Below, one piece after another: positions 36,884 to 50,053 of a stretch of DNA of 64,000 nucleotides. The stretch comes from Trichoplax sp. H2. Lineage: Eukaryota; Placozoa; Uniplacotomia; Trichoplacea. The notes under the pieces were generated by a model. It was not told where the DNA came from, did no database searches, and saw only the letters and a list, made by a program, of their open reading frames with translations. The translations under genes and the position numbers were made by a program. The DNA lies in NCBI GenBank assembly GCA_003344405.1, contig NOWV01000090.1, positions 62,001-126,000 of the forward strand, given 5' to 3'. Numbering within the stretch: position 1 is the first letter of the stretch; each line of letters opens with the position of its first letter.

Positions 36884-39606
36884 ATAGATATATCTCTATT
36901 GTAACAGATTAGATATCTATTCTTTACCATAAAAAGATTGCCAAATCAAATATTAAGAAACTTGGGTCTTACTAATAAAATATAATTCAATTAGATGACG
37001 TTTGCCACTGGCTCTCTGTTTGAGATTTTTCAAAGGTTTGATTTATTCATAAGACAGAGTATATTCTATGGTAATAAAAAAATAGAATGATTTACAATAC
37101 TCAATTGTAGCCTATTTTATAGGCTAATTTAATTATCTAACAAAGCTATTTATAAATGATGAAAGTAATAGCAAGACCTATTGTAAAAGATACGCCTATC
37201 GTCTACTTACAATTATCTCTATTCATATCTTGATCAAATAAGATAATTTATTTTATTTTTGACATACGAAAAGAATATGATCTATATCAATTACTTGACA
37301 TTAATAGATAAAATAGATCACGCTTTCATTGAAATGATTAAAACCAGGTAAAAGATAGAATCTACTTGATTTTTTTGTATTACTCTCCAGGTGAAAGGAA
37401 GTAACTCACAGCAAGACCGATTAACAACTCCATTCGTTGGATCCATTTTTTCTCGCCATTTTTATCACAACCGCAGCAACCTTTGCAATTATAATTAATC
37501 ATCTCATAATTTATTAATGTAGAAATTAGAAGAAATTATTAGCTTGAATATTTCTTATAAAACTCTTACGATTTACGAATTTTTAATCGGATTGAATCGA
37601 TTTGGCAAATTCGTTACGACGTTCAAAGCATTGGTAAAATAAAAAGGCCAAAAGACCAAGCTTATGAAAGATTAAGAGAAGGAAATTAGTAAAATTTTTC
37701 GATGAAATTACGTTATGCAATCTTAATGTTAATAAACTTAAGTTATTTGTTGACTTTCATCGCTTGTTAAGGCTGGCTTTTAAATCTAAACAAATAACTG
37801 GATATTGCTGCTGTTCATAAGGACTTTTATATTCGGCGTCTTCCAGTTGAATTCTTAGAGTGGTAAATTTGCACAAATATAAGAGCGGAGCGACAAATTA
37901 CTCGCTAAGATTTTATATATATTGGAAATATAATCTAGCTACAACTGTTAAAATCGAAGTAAAACCAAGATATTGAAGAATCAAAAAATTGTTTTGGGTT
38001 AGCTTATCTTGTAAGACGCAGTATCTTCTTAATTAATCAAATATTTGGATTACTTGCATTGATAATCATTTTCAATTACAAACGAGTACTTGTTCAAGGC
38101 TTGTCCAGGAATCTTTTTTCGCTTGCACGGGCTGATTATAGTAAGTAATTTTGTCAACAAGGAATTTCAATTTCTATCGAGTTTTCAAGGTTGAAATCAG
38201 TCGTATTCAATGAAAACTTTTCTTCTCATTTTGATGCTAATGAAAATACACAGCCACGCTAACGTTCAGTTTTGACATTTTAACTAATGATTTTGGAAAG
38301 AAAGGTTTAGATCAGTTATAACAGGTATTCTCACTTCAAGATTAACTATATACTGCCATTATTTCACAATCATCTAACTCTATAGAGCTCTATAAAATCA
38401 CAGCTGTGGTCGCTATCAAAAAGTTGTTTCAACTTTTATATCCCGTTTACTTTAGGAATATTGGAAAAGAAATTTGGTTAAGTCATTGTAGACAGACAGA
38501 AACAAACTTTAGCATTATCTAAGCCTAGATTTGCATCTTGTTTGACAATGATTTTGAAGAGACTTGGTAAATAAGAATTTAAATTTTATTCGATATTCGA
38601 TATCCCAACTAAAGCTTATTTCCTTATGTCCATTCGATCTTCAAGAAAACTTAATAGTACTACTGGCATTCATTCACTTCAGACACATTTGATAATTTTT
38701 TTCAGAAAAACGTGAGCTAGCCTTGTATTTCAATTTTAGGATAAATCTTACCGGCACTCATCTTCATGATCAAAATCATTCCAGTCTACATGTATTAAAT
38801 AACCCTGATTGATCCTAAAGATAGCTTATTTCAATGGCAGAATGAAATTTACTCAGTAATTCCTCAGGATCAAAATCAAACCAAGCAGCATATAATAAAT
38901 AAATCTGATTGATTTTGAAGGAAGTTCACTTCAGTTTTGGGATGAATTATACTCAGTAATTCTTCGAGATCAAAATCCACCGAAGGTACAATAATATATA
39001 AATAAATCTGATCGATTAGTTGTCCTTCAGGATCAATATCAGCCAAAACTATATATAATAAATGAATAAAATCTAATCAATAGTAAAGAAACGTTAATTT
39101 CAATTTTGGGATATATCTATAAGCGAAAATTGATTCATCAGTTTCATATAGAAAGACAAAACTTTGGTCTTATCCAAGCTTGATCTTTCATTGAAAATCT
39201 TTATTTGTTGATTAAGCGGTTTCTACAATAGGGAAATTTAATTTTAAAGTCAAACTCATTCAACCAAACCTTTACTGTTCATCTTGGTCAAACAGAGAAT
39301 TGATAGCTACACTGATTTCTACTCACTTTTGAAACTTTAAAAGAAAATTGTTATAAAGAAAGATTTAAGTAATAGCCTGTAATTCTCCTTTCAAGATCAA
39401 ATAGACACGGTCATAATTGAGAATAATCGAAAGCTAACTTATAATAGCCCTGATTAAATATAAAGAAGGTACGTTAAATTCTGTTTCCCATTTAATTATT
39501 CGATACGAGAATCGACTCATTAATTTCATACAGAAAGAAAGGCCATTGCTTATTTCCATTTCAAAACCTTTTCCAATAAGTTAGTATTTTCTTTCTATTA
39601 GCCATT
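36884..39606. other. Upstream region of the second GPCR
   Basis: No gene seen. A block at about 37400-37470 (caagaccgattaacaactcc, then attcgttgga) matches one at about 30357-30390 upstream of the first GPCR (caagactgattaactccatt, then cgtagga), so the receptors were duplicated together with 5' flank. The distance to the start codon is about 2.2 kb here against about 1.0 kb there. Confidence 0.55.
38790..39080. repeat. Degenerate tandem repeats upstream of the second GPCR
   Basis: Repeated blocks of caggatcaaaatc, an aagcannatataataaataaatctgattgatt core and a ttcanttttgggatgaa segment recur with a period of roughly 90-100 bp, four times with decay. The sequence is unrelated by eye to the array upstream of the first receptor. 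Confidence 0.65.
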
Positions 39607-40632
39607 ATGAATATTTTACAAAGAAATGATAGTGTAATTGTTAACACAACTTCTAATCCCGCTATTAATATCATTTATGCGGTTATTGGTAGTTCTGCTA
39701 TTATTGGTAACGTCTTCGTTATTGCATTAAATGTTATTCATCGCCCTATGCTACGTCAAATACCTAATAAATTCGTTGTCAGTTTAGCTGCTTCCGATGC
39801 TATTAGCGGTGTAATAATATTTATTATGCCGGGTTATGCCCTCCCTGTTGACCGCTATTTCTATCCAAAGGATATTTTTTTAGGATCTTTCTTCTGTAGC
39901 TTGATTGATTCTAGTGTCTTATTTTTTACCTCTGGATTTATCTCCGTCTATACTATTGCAATCATTAGTTTAGAGAGATGGTATGCTGTTTCTCGTCCTT
40001 TTCTATACAAGCGAATATTTACTAAAAATCGTGCAAGATTTTGTATCGCTTGTATATGGTTGTTTGTGCCCATAACTCTTATTGATGGCATTCTACAAAA
40101 ACGTTTCGTCCCCAATTTATTCCCACCATGTCAGTGGTTTAGCTTATTTGGCGATGACATTACATCGGCTAACATTGTATTTATGATTATTGAATCGGTT
40201 CGAATATTTCTCCCGGTTATCATTACGATGATTAGTTTTGCTGATGTAGCTAGAAGAATGTCTGATGGCAGGGATATTAAATTAAGTGTTAGTAATTCCA
40301 TGCGAGTTTTAATCAGACGACGGTTTACAACCATGTTATGTATTGCAGCTATTGCCTTGATTTTATGTTGGCTACCGAACGAAATTTACTTTACCTTGGT
40401 TCAATTACGTGTTGTGAAATATGAGCCAATTGTCCATGCCATTACCAAGACATTAATTGTGATAAATTGTAGTATTAATCCTATCATTTACGCGGCTACT
40501 AATAGCATCTATCGTCAAGGTATGATCCGATTGCTTCATCGTATAGGTCGTTGTATAAGATGCAAGAACGCACCAGCGATAAATCCAGCTGGCGTTGGTT
40601 CGCCTAGAACGGCAACGATTGATAATTTATAG
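39607..40632 (+). CDS. Class A (rhodopsin-like) GPCR, single exon, copy 2
   Basis: A 341-aa paralogue of the receptor at 31375, collinear along its whole length and by eye about two-thirds identical. It keeps GN in TM1, LAASD in TM2, the TM3 Cys (FFCSLIDS), an ERW variant of DRY, the loop-2 Cys (PPCQWFS), CWLP and NPIIY. The N-terminus carries NDS and NTT sequons. The divergent parts are the N-terminus, the third intracellular loop and the C-terminal tail, the usual sites of ligand and effector change. A very good acceptor (tattttctttctattag) ends five bases before the ATG, so the leader is probably spliced. The minus frame at 40131-40334 is a shadow. The ligand is unknown. Confidence 0.93.
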   Translation: MNILQRNDSVIVNTTSNPAINIIYAVIGSSAIIGNVFVIALNVIHRPMLRQIPNKFVVSLAASDAISGVIIFIMPGYALPVDRYFYPKDIFLGSFFCSLIDSSVLFFTSGFISVYTIAIISLERWYAVSRPFLYKRIFTKNRARFCIACIWLFVPITLIDGILQKRFVPNLFPPCQWFSLFGDDITSANIVFMIIESVRIFLPVIITMISFADVARRMSDGRDIKLSVSNSMRVLIRRRFTTMLCIAAIALILCWLPNEIYFTLVQLRVVKYEPIVHAITKTLIVINCSINPIIYAATNSIYRQGMIRLLHRIGRCIRCKNAPAINPAGVGSPRTATIDNL

Positions 40633-43472
40633 ATTAACTCTTTATCATTGAACTGATTTTTACCAATAAGGTAGTTAAACTATAAATCTAGTTGTTATTT
40701 TCGAATAGAGTACGTAGACGAAAGCAAATATTGTAAGGCTATAGACTTCAGAATTTTAGTCAGTTAATACCTGCTGTATTTCTGTCCAATAATTAGTTCT
40801 TAACAATCGAAAGTTAGATATTTTGAGATAAAATTTTCAATATTACGCATACTATGTGTAACGGCAGTAATAATCACTGATATTTATTTCTATTTATTCA
40901 TATACATAAATAGACTCCGTATCTAAGCTTAGAGGCCCTCTTTCTCTGATGATAGTATTTCCAATATTATTTTACCATCTTCCAGTCTACAAGCTATGAT
41001 ATAAATACCTTTTTCCTGGTCAAAATAGTTTTGTTTCAGAATCTGGATTTTCTCTCTAGATATCTCACTTATTCTCTATGCTCTTCTATTAGCGCTAATA
41101 AAAATATTTGATTCTAGCTTGGGCGTTCAACTTGATGTCATTTGTCTCTGTTATTAATTCTTTCATAATATCTTTAGAATTCTCCTCAGTGTAGAAGAAT
41201 ACTACTGCTTTGGCTAAGGTAGTAATTTCCATGGTGCTAAAAAATAGACCAGATTACTGGTATTTTATTTCTGAATTTATTCGTAATGTCAGTATTCTGG
41301 CTACTAGAAGGATATTTTTGCTTACCGCATGTAACTAGCAGAGGCTTCTAAAGCTGAATTAAAATTGCAAGTATGAAGTTAGTTAGGCCTGTTCTACTCG
41401 ATGTTTAGTCCATAGTATTAGTGACGGTAAGTGATGATCATTTTTCTACAGTAACTACATATCTCTTCAAGACTAAATGTTGAAAATCTAGTTTCATTAC
41501 ATAATCACATCAATTATAGCTAAGCTAAGTAAACATCGGTTATTATAACCGTTTTCCAAATTATTATCAATCAAATTTCAAAAGAGTTTATCACACCTTA
41601 AGATAATTGCTTATGGTCCATTATATCTACTAATAGTAAGTAGAATTGATTCTTTCACAAATTCATATCATCAATGTCTGAAATATCAAATACCAGTCAA
41701 TGATTACAAAATTCTAATGCCATAAGTCGTAAAATTTCTTGGGTATGTAATTTCGGAAAAAAACATTTTCATACCATGCTAGTGCTATATACAGCATTTA
41801 TTTTGGCAGCAATTCTTATTCCATTTCTTAATATTAAAACTCGTATTACAAGCATATTTTAAGATAAAGATAGGTAATCTTGTTTGCTGTTTAAAATTTT
41901 TCGGAATTGCATAATATAAGTGTGATAATGCACCTATACTTGATTATAAATATGATATAATGCTGCAAGTATGCTCGCCATCGTAGTAAATTAAATTCCG
42001 TTGAGTAGAAATATCTCGAGTAACAAGCGAATTAGTAATTTCTCTAATTTTCTTCGTATGAATCACCACTAGGAGCAGTTGGTTATAGATCCTATTAGAA
42101 AGCGTAGCTTTTTTATTTTAGATTGCCTAGACACCTTCAGCATAGCAGAATATTCTAATCCCTCATGCTACTGTACTTCATGTTACTACTGTAATAGTCC
42201 AGAGACAGTCTGATTGCAGTTAGATAGTCCTTGGTAGTTGTAAGACGAAACAAGTCTTATGTGATAAAGTGAAGTTTACAAGAAACTGTAGTTCTTGTTG
42301 TATTTTTGAGAAGACACTTCGTAGTATCCTAAATATATCAAATACAGCTATTAACACAATCAAATATAGCTATCCTTATAAGCCAATACGGGGTGCAGCA
42401 TCACTACATCAATATACTCCTACTGTGGTATCTTATCTCTTGTAGAAATCAAAATAATGACAGCTTCCGTTATTAGAGGACCGTAATTAACTGTATGTGT
42501 CTATAAATTCATTATCAAATTATTAAAACGTAAACTTTATCGAACTACTAATTTAAGCTCTATTCTATATCTTGACAATCGGCTTTAATTTATTGACTAT
42601 GTGATCGGAGCTCGCTTCTGCTGCTAGGTCATGGCAGCAGATACTGAGGCGATGAATAAATGTATTAAGAGAATCTAGCGGTTATCGTTAGTAATGTTTA
42701 GCAAAAGTTACTGTTATACGTTTATATCTGGAAGTTTTCTCATAGTCTAATTCGAGAAGCAAAAGAAGTTGCAGTTTTCAACAAAGATAACTTCACCAGC
42801 ATAAAACCGCTCTACTTTCTAGTGATAAGCTGAGAGGCTATACTCGTAATTCCAGAATATTAGCATTTATGTTGATTTCTGTAAAAATTAATGATTGCAA
42901 ACTAATTCTCATTAATGTAATCAACAAGCTACTGGTGATAATAGACTCCAAAGAGAATAAATTGAGTATAATATACCGCTCCATACAAACTGCCTGTAAG
43001 CAAAGCTATTATCATTACGTCTAGATTATTTATCAGACATAACGCCTTATATAAACTCTCAAAAAAAGGTAACTGATCTGATACTTCTGGTTGTAACCAG
43101 TCATAGCACAGTAACATTGTAACGACAATTATTTACACTATATAGAGTTAGCATGAAATAAGGCAGTGTGATTTATTTACAAATATGTCACATGGTTTCG
43201 TCTTTAACTTAATAACAGAGTCAGAATGTTATTAAACACTTTCCTTTTGTAGATTCACACATGGCTCACTAGAGTTCACATCCTAGAACATGGAACCACA
43301 GTATTCGCAAATTTAGTATTCAGTCAATAAAATCTCCCTTTCTTTCTTTCTGAGTAGATTATCATGTGTAATTTCTGGTTATACGTTCTACTTCATATTA
43401 ATTGCTTTACAACGTATACAAAATAACATCCAAATTTTAGACTAACAATAGATTGGACAAATTTATTTTAGT
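40633..43472. other. Convergent intergenic region
   Basis: Lies between the second GPCR (plus) and the 3' end of BMS1 (minus). I see no exon or RNA gene. The minus-strand frame at 42929-43117 has no supporting features. Confidence 0.55.
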
Positions 43473-46400
43473 TTATTTTCCTTTTCCAGCTCTAGCAATT
43501 TTACGATAATACTCTTGACGTCTTTCTTGCATCTTCTTATGTCGTTTATTTTCTTCAGCTTCCTTCTTTTTCATATAGACCTTTCTTTCCGCCTCTTTCT
43601 TAACTTTCTTTTTATATAGTCTATCTTTCTCAATGGTACGGAGTTGCTGCATTAATGTAGTCAATTTTTTCTCCTTGCTAGACATGGTACTAACCGGTCG
43701 GGATAAAATGGAAGACTTCTTAGCTGTTTTGGGTGTATATTTTGGTTTATTCTTATAAGGCAGAGCTTTTTGCAATGATGGGGGTATCAATAATGGATTG
43801 AACTGCTTTGGCTCTCTCTCTATAGGATGATAGAGTGAATTTGACTTTTGAGGCGGCTTTATGTTATGTAATGCTCGCAACTGTCCCACAGTTTTCATAC
43901 CCTGCCATTCTGTTTTCTCACCACGCGGCATTAAAAGTGAAGTAACTGGGTTATAAAACTGCGGTATATCAACTGGATACCATGCTCTTAAGAATACGAT
44001 GTCGCTTAACAGAATTTTATCTTCAAAGGTAGCCCGGAAAACACCCTCAGGCGATTTGACTGGCCTTTTAATTTGACCACGAATACCACTAACAGTTCTA
44101 ATCGTTGCGCCTTCAGCAGCAGCTACTTCTGATGTAGAACTAAACATACCCTTTATGAAGGCAGTATTCTTGAATATTTTTAGAGGGGTTCCTATTAGTT
44201 TTAATTTTTTTACGATAGCTACACTTTTATCAAGTTCTCGCACAGTTCCAGTCGCCATGACACGAAAATGACTGACTTTATCATTAGTGGTTTGAATTAC
44301 TAGAAAACCAGTGCCAGGGGCTGTAATGGGTCCAAAAAATGTGGCCGTACAGTGAACATGTTCTGGTGTATATTTAAGTAGTCGCTGTCTTCCATTATGA
44401 TCTTCCATGCAAAAGAGTGGAACGGTTTGGAAGCGCCGCCATCCTAATGACATGATTACAGGGTCGCGCGTTTTTAAAATTCGTTTATACCATCGATGTT
44501 TTCTTATTCTCACCTGTTTGCATACAAATATACATTTATTTAATGCATACACCAGACACAAAAGTATGACATAATTATGGTAGTACAATCGACATTAGGT
44601 TCTTACATATATATTCTAAGGTCTATCTAACATATTTATTAATATACATTGCCCAAAAAATTGAAAGTAAAGGTAAATATGTGTCATAATTCGATCTTAC
44701 TTGAACGCAGCCAGTGTTTTCTTCTCCACTATTTAAGGCTCCGATGATGATTGGGTACTTTGGATCAAAGTAGTCGATAAATTCACATGGCATTCCATGT
44801 AACTGTTGCAAGTAAATGAGAAAAAAACCTTAAAATCACGCGGATAAATTATGAGCAAATAGCTATACACTTTGTAGCTAATTGCAAATGTTAAGATAGA
44901 TTATCAAATTGAAAACTCAAACTACTAAAACAGCAGATAATATGGCAGCAATATCTTAAATGCCACACAAGAAATAGTTTTACATGTTATTTGATGACGA
45001 GCAATTTTCGATATAAAATTTGTGAGAAAATATGCAATACATGTAAACTATGCTAAATAAATTGACAACTTCTAATTTACCTCAATCCTAACATATGATC
45101 CAGGTCTATAGCCTTCATATTGAATTCTAGATTCATCGTCTAACCCTTCAAATTCTTTACGGTTCAACTATAAATTTATCCATATAATATTATCATTTCT
45201 GCTTAATATTGTAACTACAAAGATAAATTTTTTTAACAAATTCTGTTGGCGAGCTATATTACAGTCTATTGGGCGTACCTCACTTTGAGCAGCCATTTCG
45301 GCTTTAGCTGTCTCATAGAATGTTTTATTACTTCCTTCATCATATATACGTAAAGTTAAGGAACATCATACAGCTCAAGTCAGTATATAGCTAGTAGAAG
45401 ATTTTAAGATCGTAATATTAAAAGATATTCAGCATCAAAAGTGGCCTTTAGTTTCTTCTTTTTTTTCAGTCGGCCACTGGAGTCATCCATTACTTCGTCT
45501 TGTTCTGCTTCATCGGAAGATTCTGCAGTCTTCGTAGCAGAAACATTTTCAGTATCTAAATCTTCAAAATCGCCGTATAATTCATCTATAAACGCAATTA
45601 CATTAATTTCATGTATTTGAATATAGCGAAACAGACACATTCATCCCAACTTCCGACTCTAGATCAGCTACACCAGGATAATTTAAATTGCAAAGCTAGC
45701 TAGGTATATATAATTCTAATTGTCCTATCACAATGATTAACAGATTGTACTGTAGATGTAGCCTAAAAATTTACTATTCGTGTTCTGTAGAAATTAGGTT
45801 GAAATTCGAATGAAATGAAAACATACCATCTTGATCGATCATTTTCTGAGCGTCCTCTTCATGCCAATCGCCACTAACGAAACAATCACGGATGCTTTCT
45901 CGGTACTAATGTAAAGATTATCAATCATTTACAGCAGATGCAAACAATGTCAAATATAGCTATAGTACTTTTCAAGGATAAGTCCAGTTAATATTATGGT
46001 GATATATTCTGTAATTACATTTATGAACTTTAAAACCCCTTATGACAAATATTTAACCTGTTCATCATTCCAGCAATCTAGGTTTGTATAGTTAGACTGA
46101 GAGCAATCCAAACCATCTTGATCTTTTAGATTCCTTTTCAACGAATCTTTCTTTAAGAATATTTCACCTACTTCCTGCCTTTCCCCTTTATCAAGATTGT
46201 ATTTGAGGGCATCACCTTGTCTTTCTATTTTTACATCATTTCCATCTACATTCAAATCAACACTATTAAAGACTGAAATTTGCTAATTTAACAATGAGAA
46301 CGAATAAAAGTAATCTACAAGGGTACTATTTAATTTACCAGATGATCCATAAACTAATCGATTCCAATTTATTTTTTGTGACTGACGCTGGTAAAATGAT

Positions 46401-49400
46401 TCCTTCGCTTTTCTGGCAAGATTTTCTTTCCAGTTTAATTCGCCTACTGGTGCGTATTTCCATAATTTGCTATTTAATAATTGCAACAAACAATAATTTA
46501 ACTCAACAGAGACCGATAATTCCATACTAACCGCCAATATCTTTATCAAGAAAGTGGAGCTTAGAGGCATCGAACATTTCTGATTCGTCTAAGGAATTAC
46601 CGTCGCCATCAGAGTCAAAAGATAGTGTTTCATCGATGTTTGGGTCCTACAACATAATGTGTTAAATAGATTTTTTCGAAGTTGACTTTCTTAAAGGCGT
46701 TGGCACGGTACTATAAATTTTGATATCTTACAATTACTTTTAAAGCCATACTTACATCCATTACGTTTTCGGTGTTAGATTCTATTCAAGTACGGGAAAA
46801 TAATCAAAACGGAAAGATTTATTTATCTTCAAAGCCAAATTTAAACATTAAACACGCGCATATAAAGGAATTCATTTCAAACATCGTACTTACCGGAATG
46901 ATCCGCAATGATAGCTGAATCGTCATCATCTTCTGAATCGCTATCTAGGCTAGCATCATCATCACTATTTAGTTCTACTTTGCGACGGTGCCTCTGATCA
47001 GATTCTGCACTACGGTCTCCATTATAACTATAAATATAGCATAAAATAATAATTTTGTGTTAGCCATATCCCTCAACTTTGTCGTAGATAAAAATATCTT
47101 AAAATGTATTGATAATGCTAGAATGTTCACCTAAGCAAATTTTCGTAAGGAATAGGCTTGGCATCCTAAAGCATGAGTTTAAATTTCCAAATAATTCAAT
47201 TGCTTAAAATGCTTTGTAAATTATGCACAGGTTAGCCGTGCTAACAATAAATCAAATATGGAACTTACCTTGATAAGCGATATTTGACTCTTTGCCATTT
47301 TTTCGTCAATTGTAGCCTTACTTTCAATAATAGCAGAAACTAATGGATTTTCAACTTGTAAACTGTTAACCTATCATTTATACGCGTGTAAAACTGTTTA
47401 TTAGTATTATTCAGGAGAGGCATAATACTATCATACAATCCGATGTTAAAGATAGAGCGTACAATATTTTCACCAATCGCTCTATTGTCAACCGCTTGCC
47501 TGCTTCCTCCAAGGTCAATGTATACTGCATCCTGATATTAAATATGGTACAGATTAGGATAAACTAAATCATTTTATTCTAGGTTGAACAATCTATTTGG
47601 AAGAAGATCTTGATTAAAAGTCGAAACTAACTTTATCGTAAACTATGCCACCAACTCCAGACATGGGAGCATAAATTAAACGTTCTTTCTCATTTAAGGT
47701 TCTTTTCTTTTCATTACTAGGTAAAGGACACGGGTCCGGCAAAGCGTATACATTCTTAATAGCAAAATCACCGCAACCTTGGAAAAGTTGGAAAGACTAT
47801 AACTTTAACTATTAATTTACTATAAAGCTATTTGCAAACATCGTACATTTACATGCATACCTGGTATATGGACATTATGTATTGATTTAAAGTTAGTACC
47901 ACGGATATAACCGTATAAACAAACATTACGATTACATTTCTTATCAGTTCGAATCAATTCAGGATAGGTAATATCCTCCAGCCTAGACGATTGATACAAA
48001 GAATAGCTTGTATACACTGTAGCTCTTTAATAACTAATTAGTATTAAATTTATGAAATGATGACAACTATTAACCTATCAGCGAAAACATAAGAATGACT
48101 AGAACGCCATTGCAACGGTCGGAATTTCGTCACGGATATAAATCTGCAAAGATTATGAATCTCGGTCTTGGGATATAAGTCATGCATTAATCCGGACAGA
48201 TAAAATAACTTTGCCCCCTAAGAAATATCGATCATAGTGAACAATACTGTGGATAACAACTTAATCTCTATCACACTTCTCAGAGATGTTGTGCGTTGAT
48301 ATGTCTCGAAGTTAGTGATTAATTATAGGTAAGGACTAAAGCATTCAAAGGTGTGTAGTTTCACGAGTAACATAAAAATTCATACTTGATAGATTTCGGT
48401 CCAGAAGCGGTTCTTTAGTTTTTTCTTGGTTTGTCGTAATGCTTTTGTATTCTTTAGCATGTCTAAATGAGTCAAGACACCGATAACCTTGGGAAAACCA
48501 TGAATCTGGCAGATATTTAAGAACTCGAATGTTTCCATTTCGAATCCAAAGCTAGCGTCAATCAGTAGTAGTACCTAGTAAGCAGAAATTTTTCAGTTAC
48601 ATGCTGAATAAATTCTAAACTGATCTGGTAACTTTGTTGCAAATGTTTTATGGCATAAAAAGCGTACAAAACTGGCGTAGCAATATCCATATACTAAATC
48701 ATTTAAAGATAAGCATTGACTTTGCTACATTGTCACTAGTGTGCTTTTACTGTGTGCAGAGCTAGAACAGGAAGTTAGTCATTTTCAATAGCAGTGAGAC
48801 GGCCGAGCTGATAACAATGTGAGTTCGATAGTATTTCATTCTAATGCAACTTGTAAAAGTATGTGTTATAACTATTTTACAATCAAATTATCAGCTAGTT
48901 GAGTCATTTATTTAATAATTCTGCCGTCAGAATATAGCCACGCTAAACGATTACAATTCTATTTCTTTCGTTGCAAATCGTAGATTGGGAAACGCATCAA
49001 TGCAAATGTGCATTATGCTCTCAATTATATAGCTGTCTTATTTTCTCATTCCAGTACTAGGCAATGCAACTGTAGTAAATTTATGCTATAAATTTGTATG
49101 ATAAACTCTACTGATCGATGGAATATTGGAAGTATAGCTTGATGTCATGTTGAAGAATCTGCATGACAGTTTCCTTTCAATATATGAGTATTTAGATGCA
49201 GCATACAAGGTCTGCACTTGTGCAGCCTATTTGTATATCATTTCGACCTAGTCTATCCCTCAGCTATAAAATCCGATTAAGTTTTTATTCATTCACAGGT
49301 CAACTTAAATTTTGAGAGGGTTATACGAAATTAACACAGGTTATCACGATGCATCCAAGTTCCTACAAGCTTACCAAATCGACAGTTTTAGCTACATCAA

Positions 49401-49991
49401 TCATCGAATTGATATCGTTGCCGCATTCAAATAAGGTTAATCTTCTTTTTTTACCTATTTAAAATGAATAGAAATGCCTTGAATTTATTTATGTACTCTA
49501 CTATCGAAATCCAGATAGCAATTAATAGTATTATCAAATGGATAACAACATTCAAAAATTGCAACTGCAGGGAATGGGTCGTCGTCGCTTAGCGACAGAG
49601 GAGCATGCCTATCAGATTATGACCAACCTGAAACAACAGTCACTGGTCCTTGAATATGTGAAACTTGCTGTCGGGTAAAATTTTTAACTAACGAATTTAG
49701 TAGCGTCGTTTTGCCCACTTTTGGAGGCCCTACAATAGCTACAATAATTGGTGGAGGCTCTAATGGAGCGCGATCCACCAACGGTTGGTGCATCTTCTTG
49801 GTCTCAATATCCAGCGTGCGCCGAGCAGATCGAGCTGCTTTAACCGCTGAATGGAAAGTAAACGCTTTAGGATTACGTTGAGCACTAGTCTCGTCATCAT
49901 GGCGTTGTTTCTGCTTCTTTTTATCTGCTTTTCGTCCTGAAGCTCGGCCTCGATGTAGTTTATTTTCTTGGATTTCTTCGCCGTCTCCCAT
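43473..49991 (-). CDS. BMS1: BMS1 ribosome biogenesis GTPase, 20 exons
   Basis: Nucleolar GTPase of the small-subunit processome that works with RCL1 in 18S rRNA maturation. Exons, 5' to 3' on the minus strand, are 49991-49628, 49454-49375, 48574-48386, 48217-48075, 47982-47861, 47777-47632, 47531-47463, 47370-47269, 47165-47131, 47027-46894, 46781-46756, 46646-46532, 46443-46339, 46272-46058, 45905-45827, 45585-45429, 45345-45279, 45167-45081, 44802-44701 and 44513-43473. All phases close: 1125 aa against about 1280 in human, the difference lying in the acidic middle. The N-terminus is basic, with P-loop GPPKVGKT at 88-95. Conserved blocks are GPVTVVSG, LTLFECGNDIN, LLLIDASFGFEMETFEFL, GVLTHLD, YAPMSGVGGIVYDK and AVYIDLGGS. 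An Asp/Glu-rich centre follows, then IRDCFVSGDW, ELYGDFEDLD, the KHRWYKRILKTRDPVIMSLG-WRRF block, EDHNGRQRLLKYTP and FKNTAFIKGMF. The tail is a long basic coiled coil. One intron looks U12-type. Confidence 0.96.
45346..45428 (-). other. Probable U12-type intron in BMS1
   Basis: No GT donor fits between exons 16 and 17. The frame-correct junction starts the intron with ATATCTTTTA, one base off the minor-spliceosome AT-AC consensus ATATCCTTT. TTCCTTAAC, the exact U12 branch-site consensus, lies about ten bases before the 3' end. The translated junction (FDAEYDEG) keeps the family motif. The 3' terminus that restores the frame is ...ACGTAT|ATATGATG. A strict AC end lies four bases earlier but would break the frame. 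Confidence 0.65.
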
Positions 49992-50053
49992 ATTGCAAAT
50001 CGCTTCCTCGAGAGGAGAGTGGAGTAATGAATTAACCGAGAAGAACTAGTGTG

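Noticed and set aside
40131-40334. 67-codon minus frame
   Set aside because: Antisense shadow of the second GPCR.
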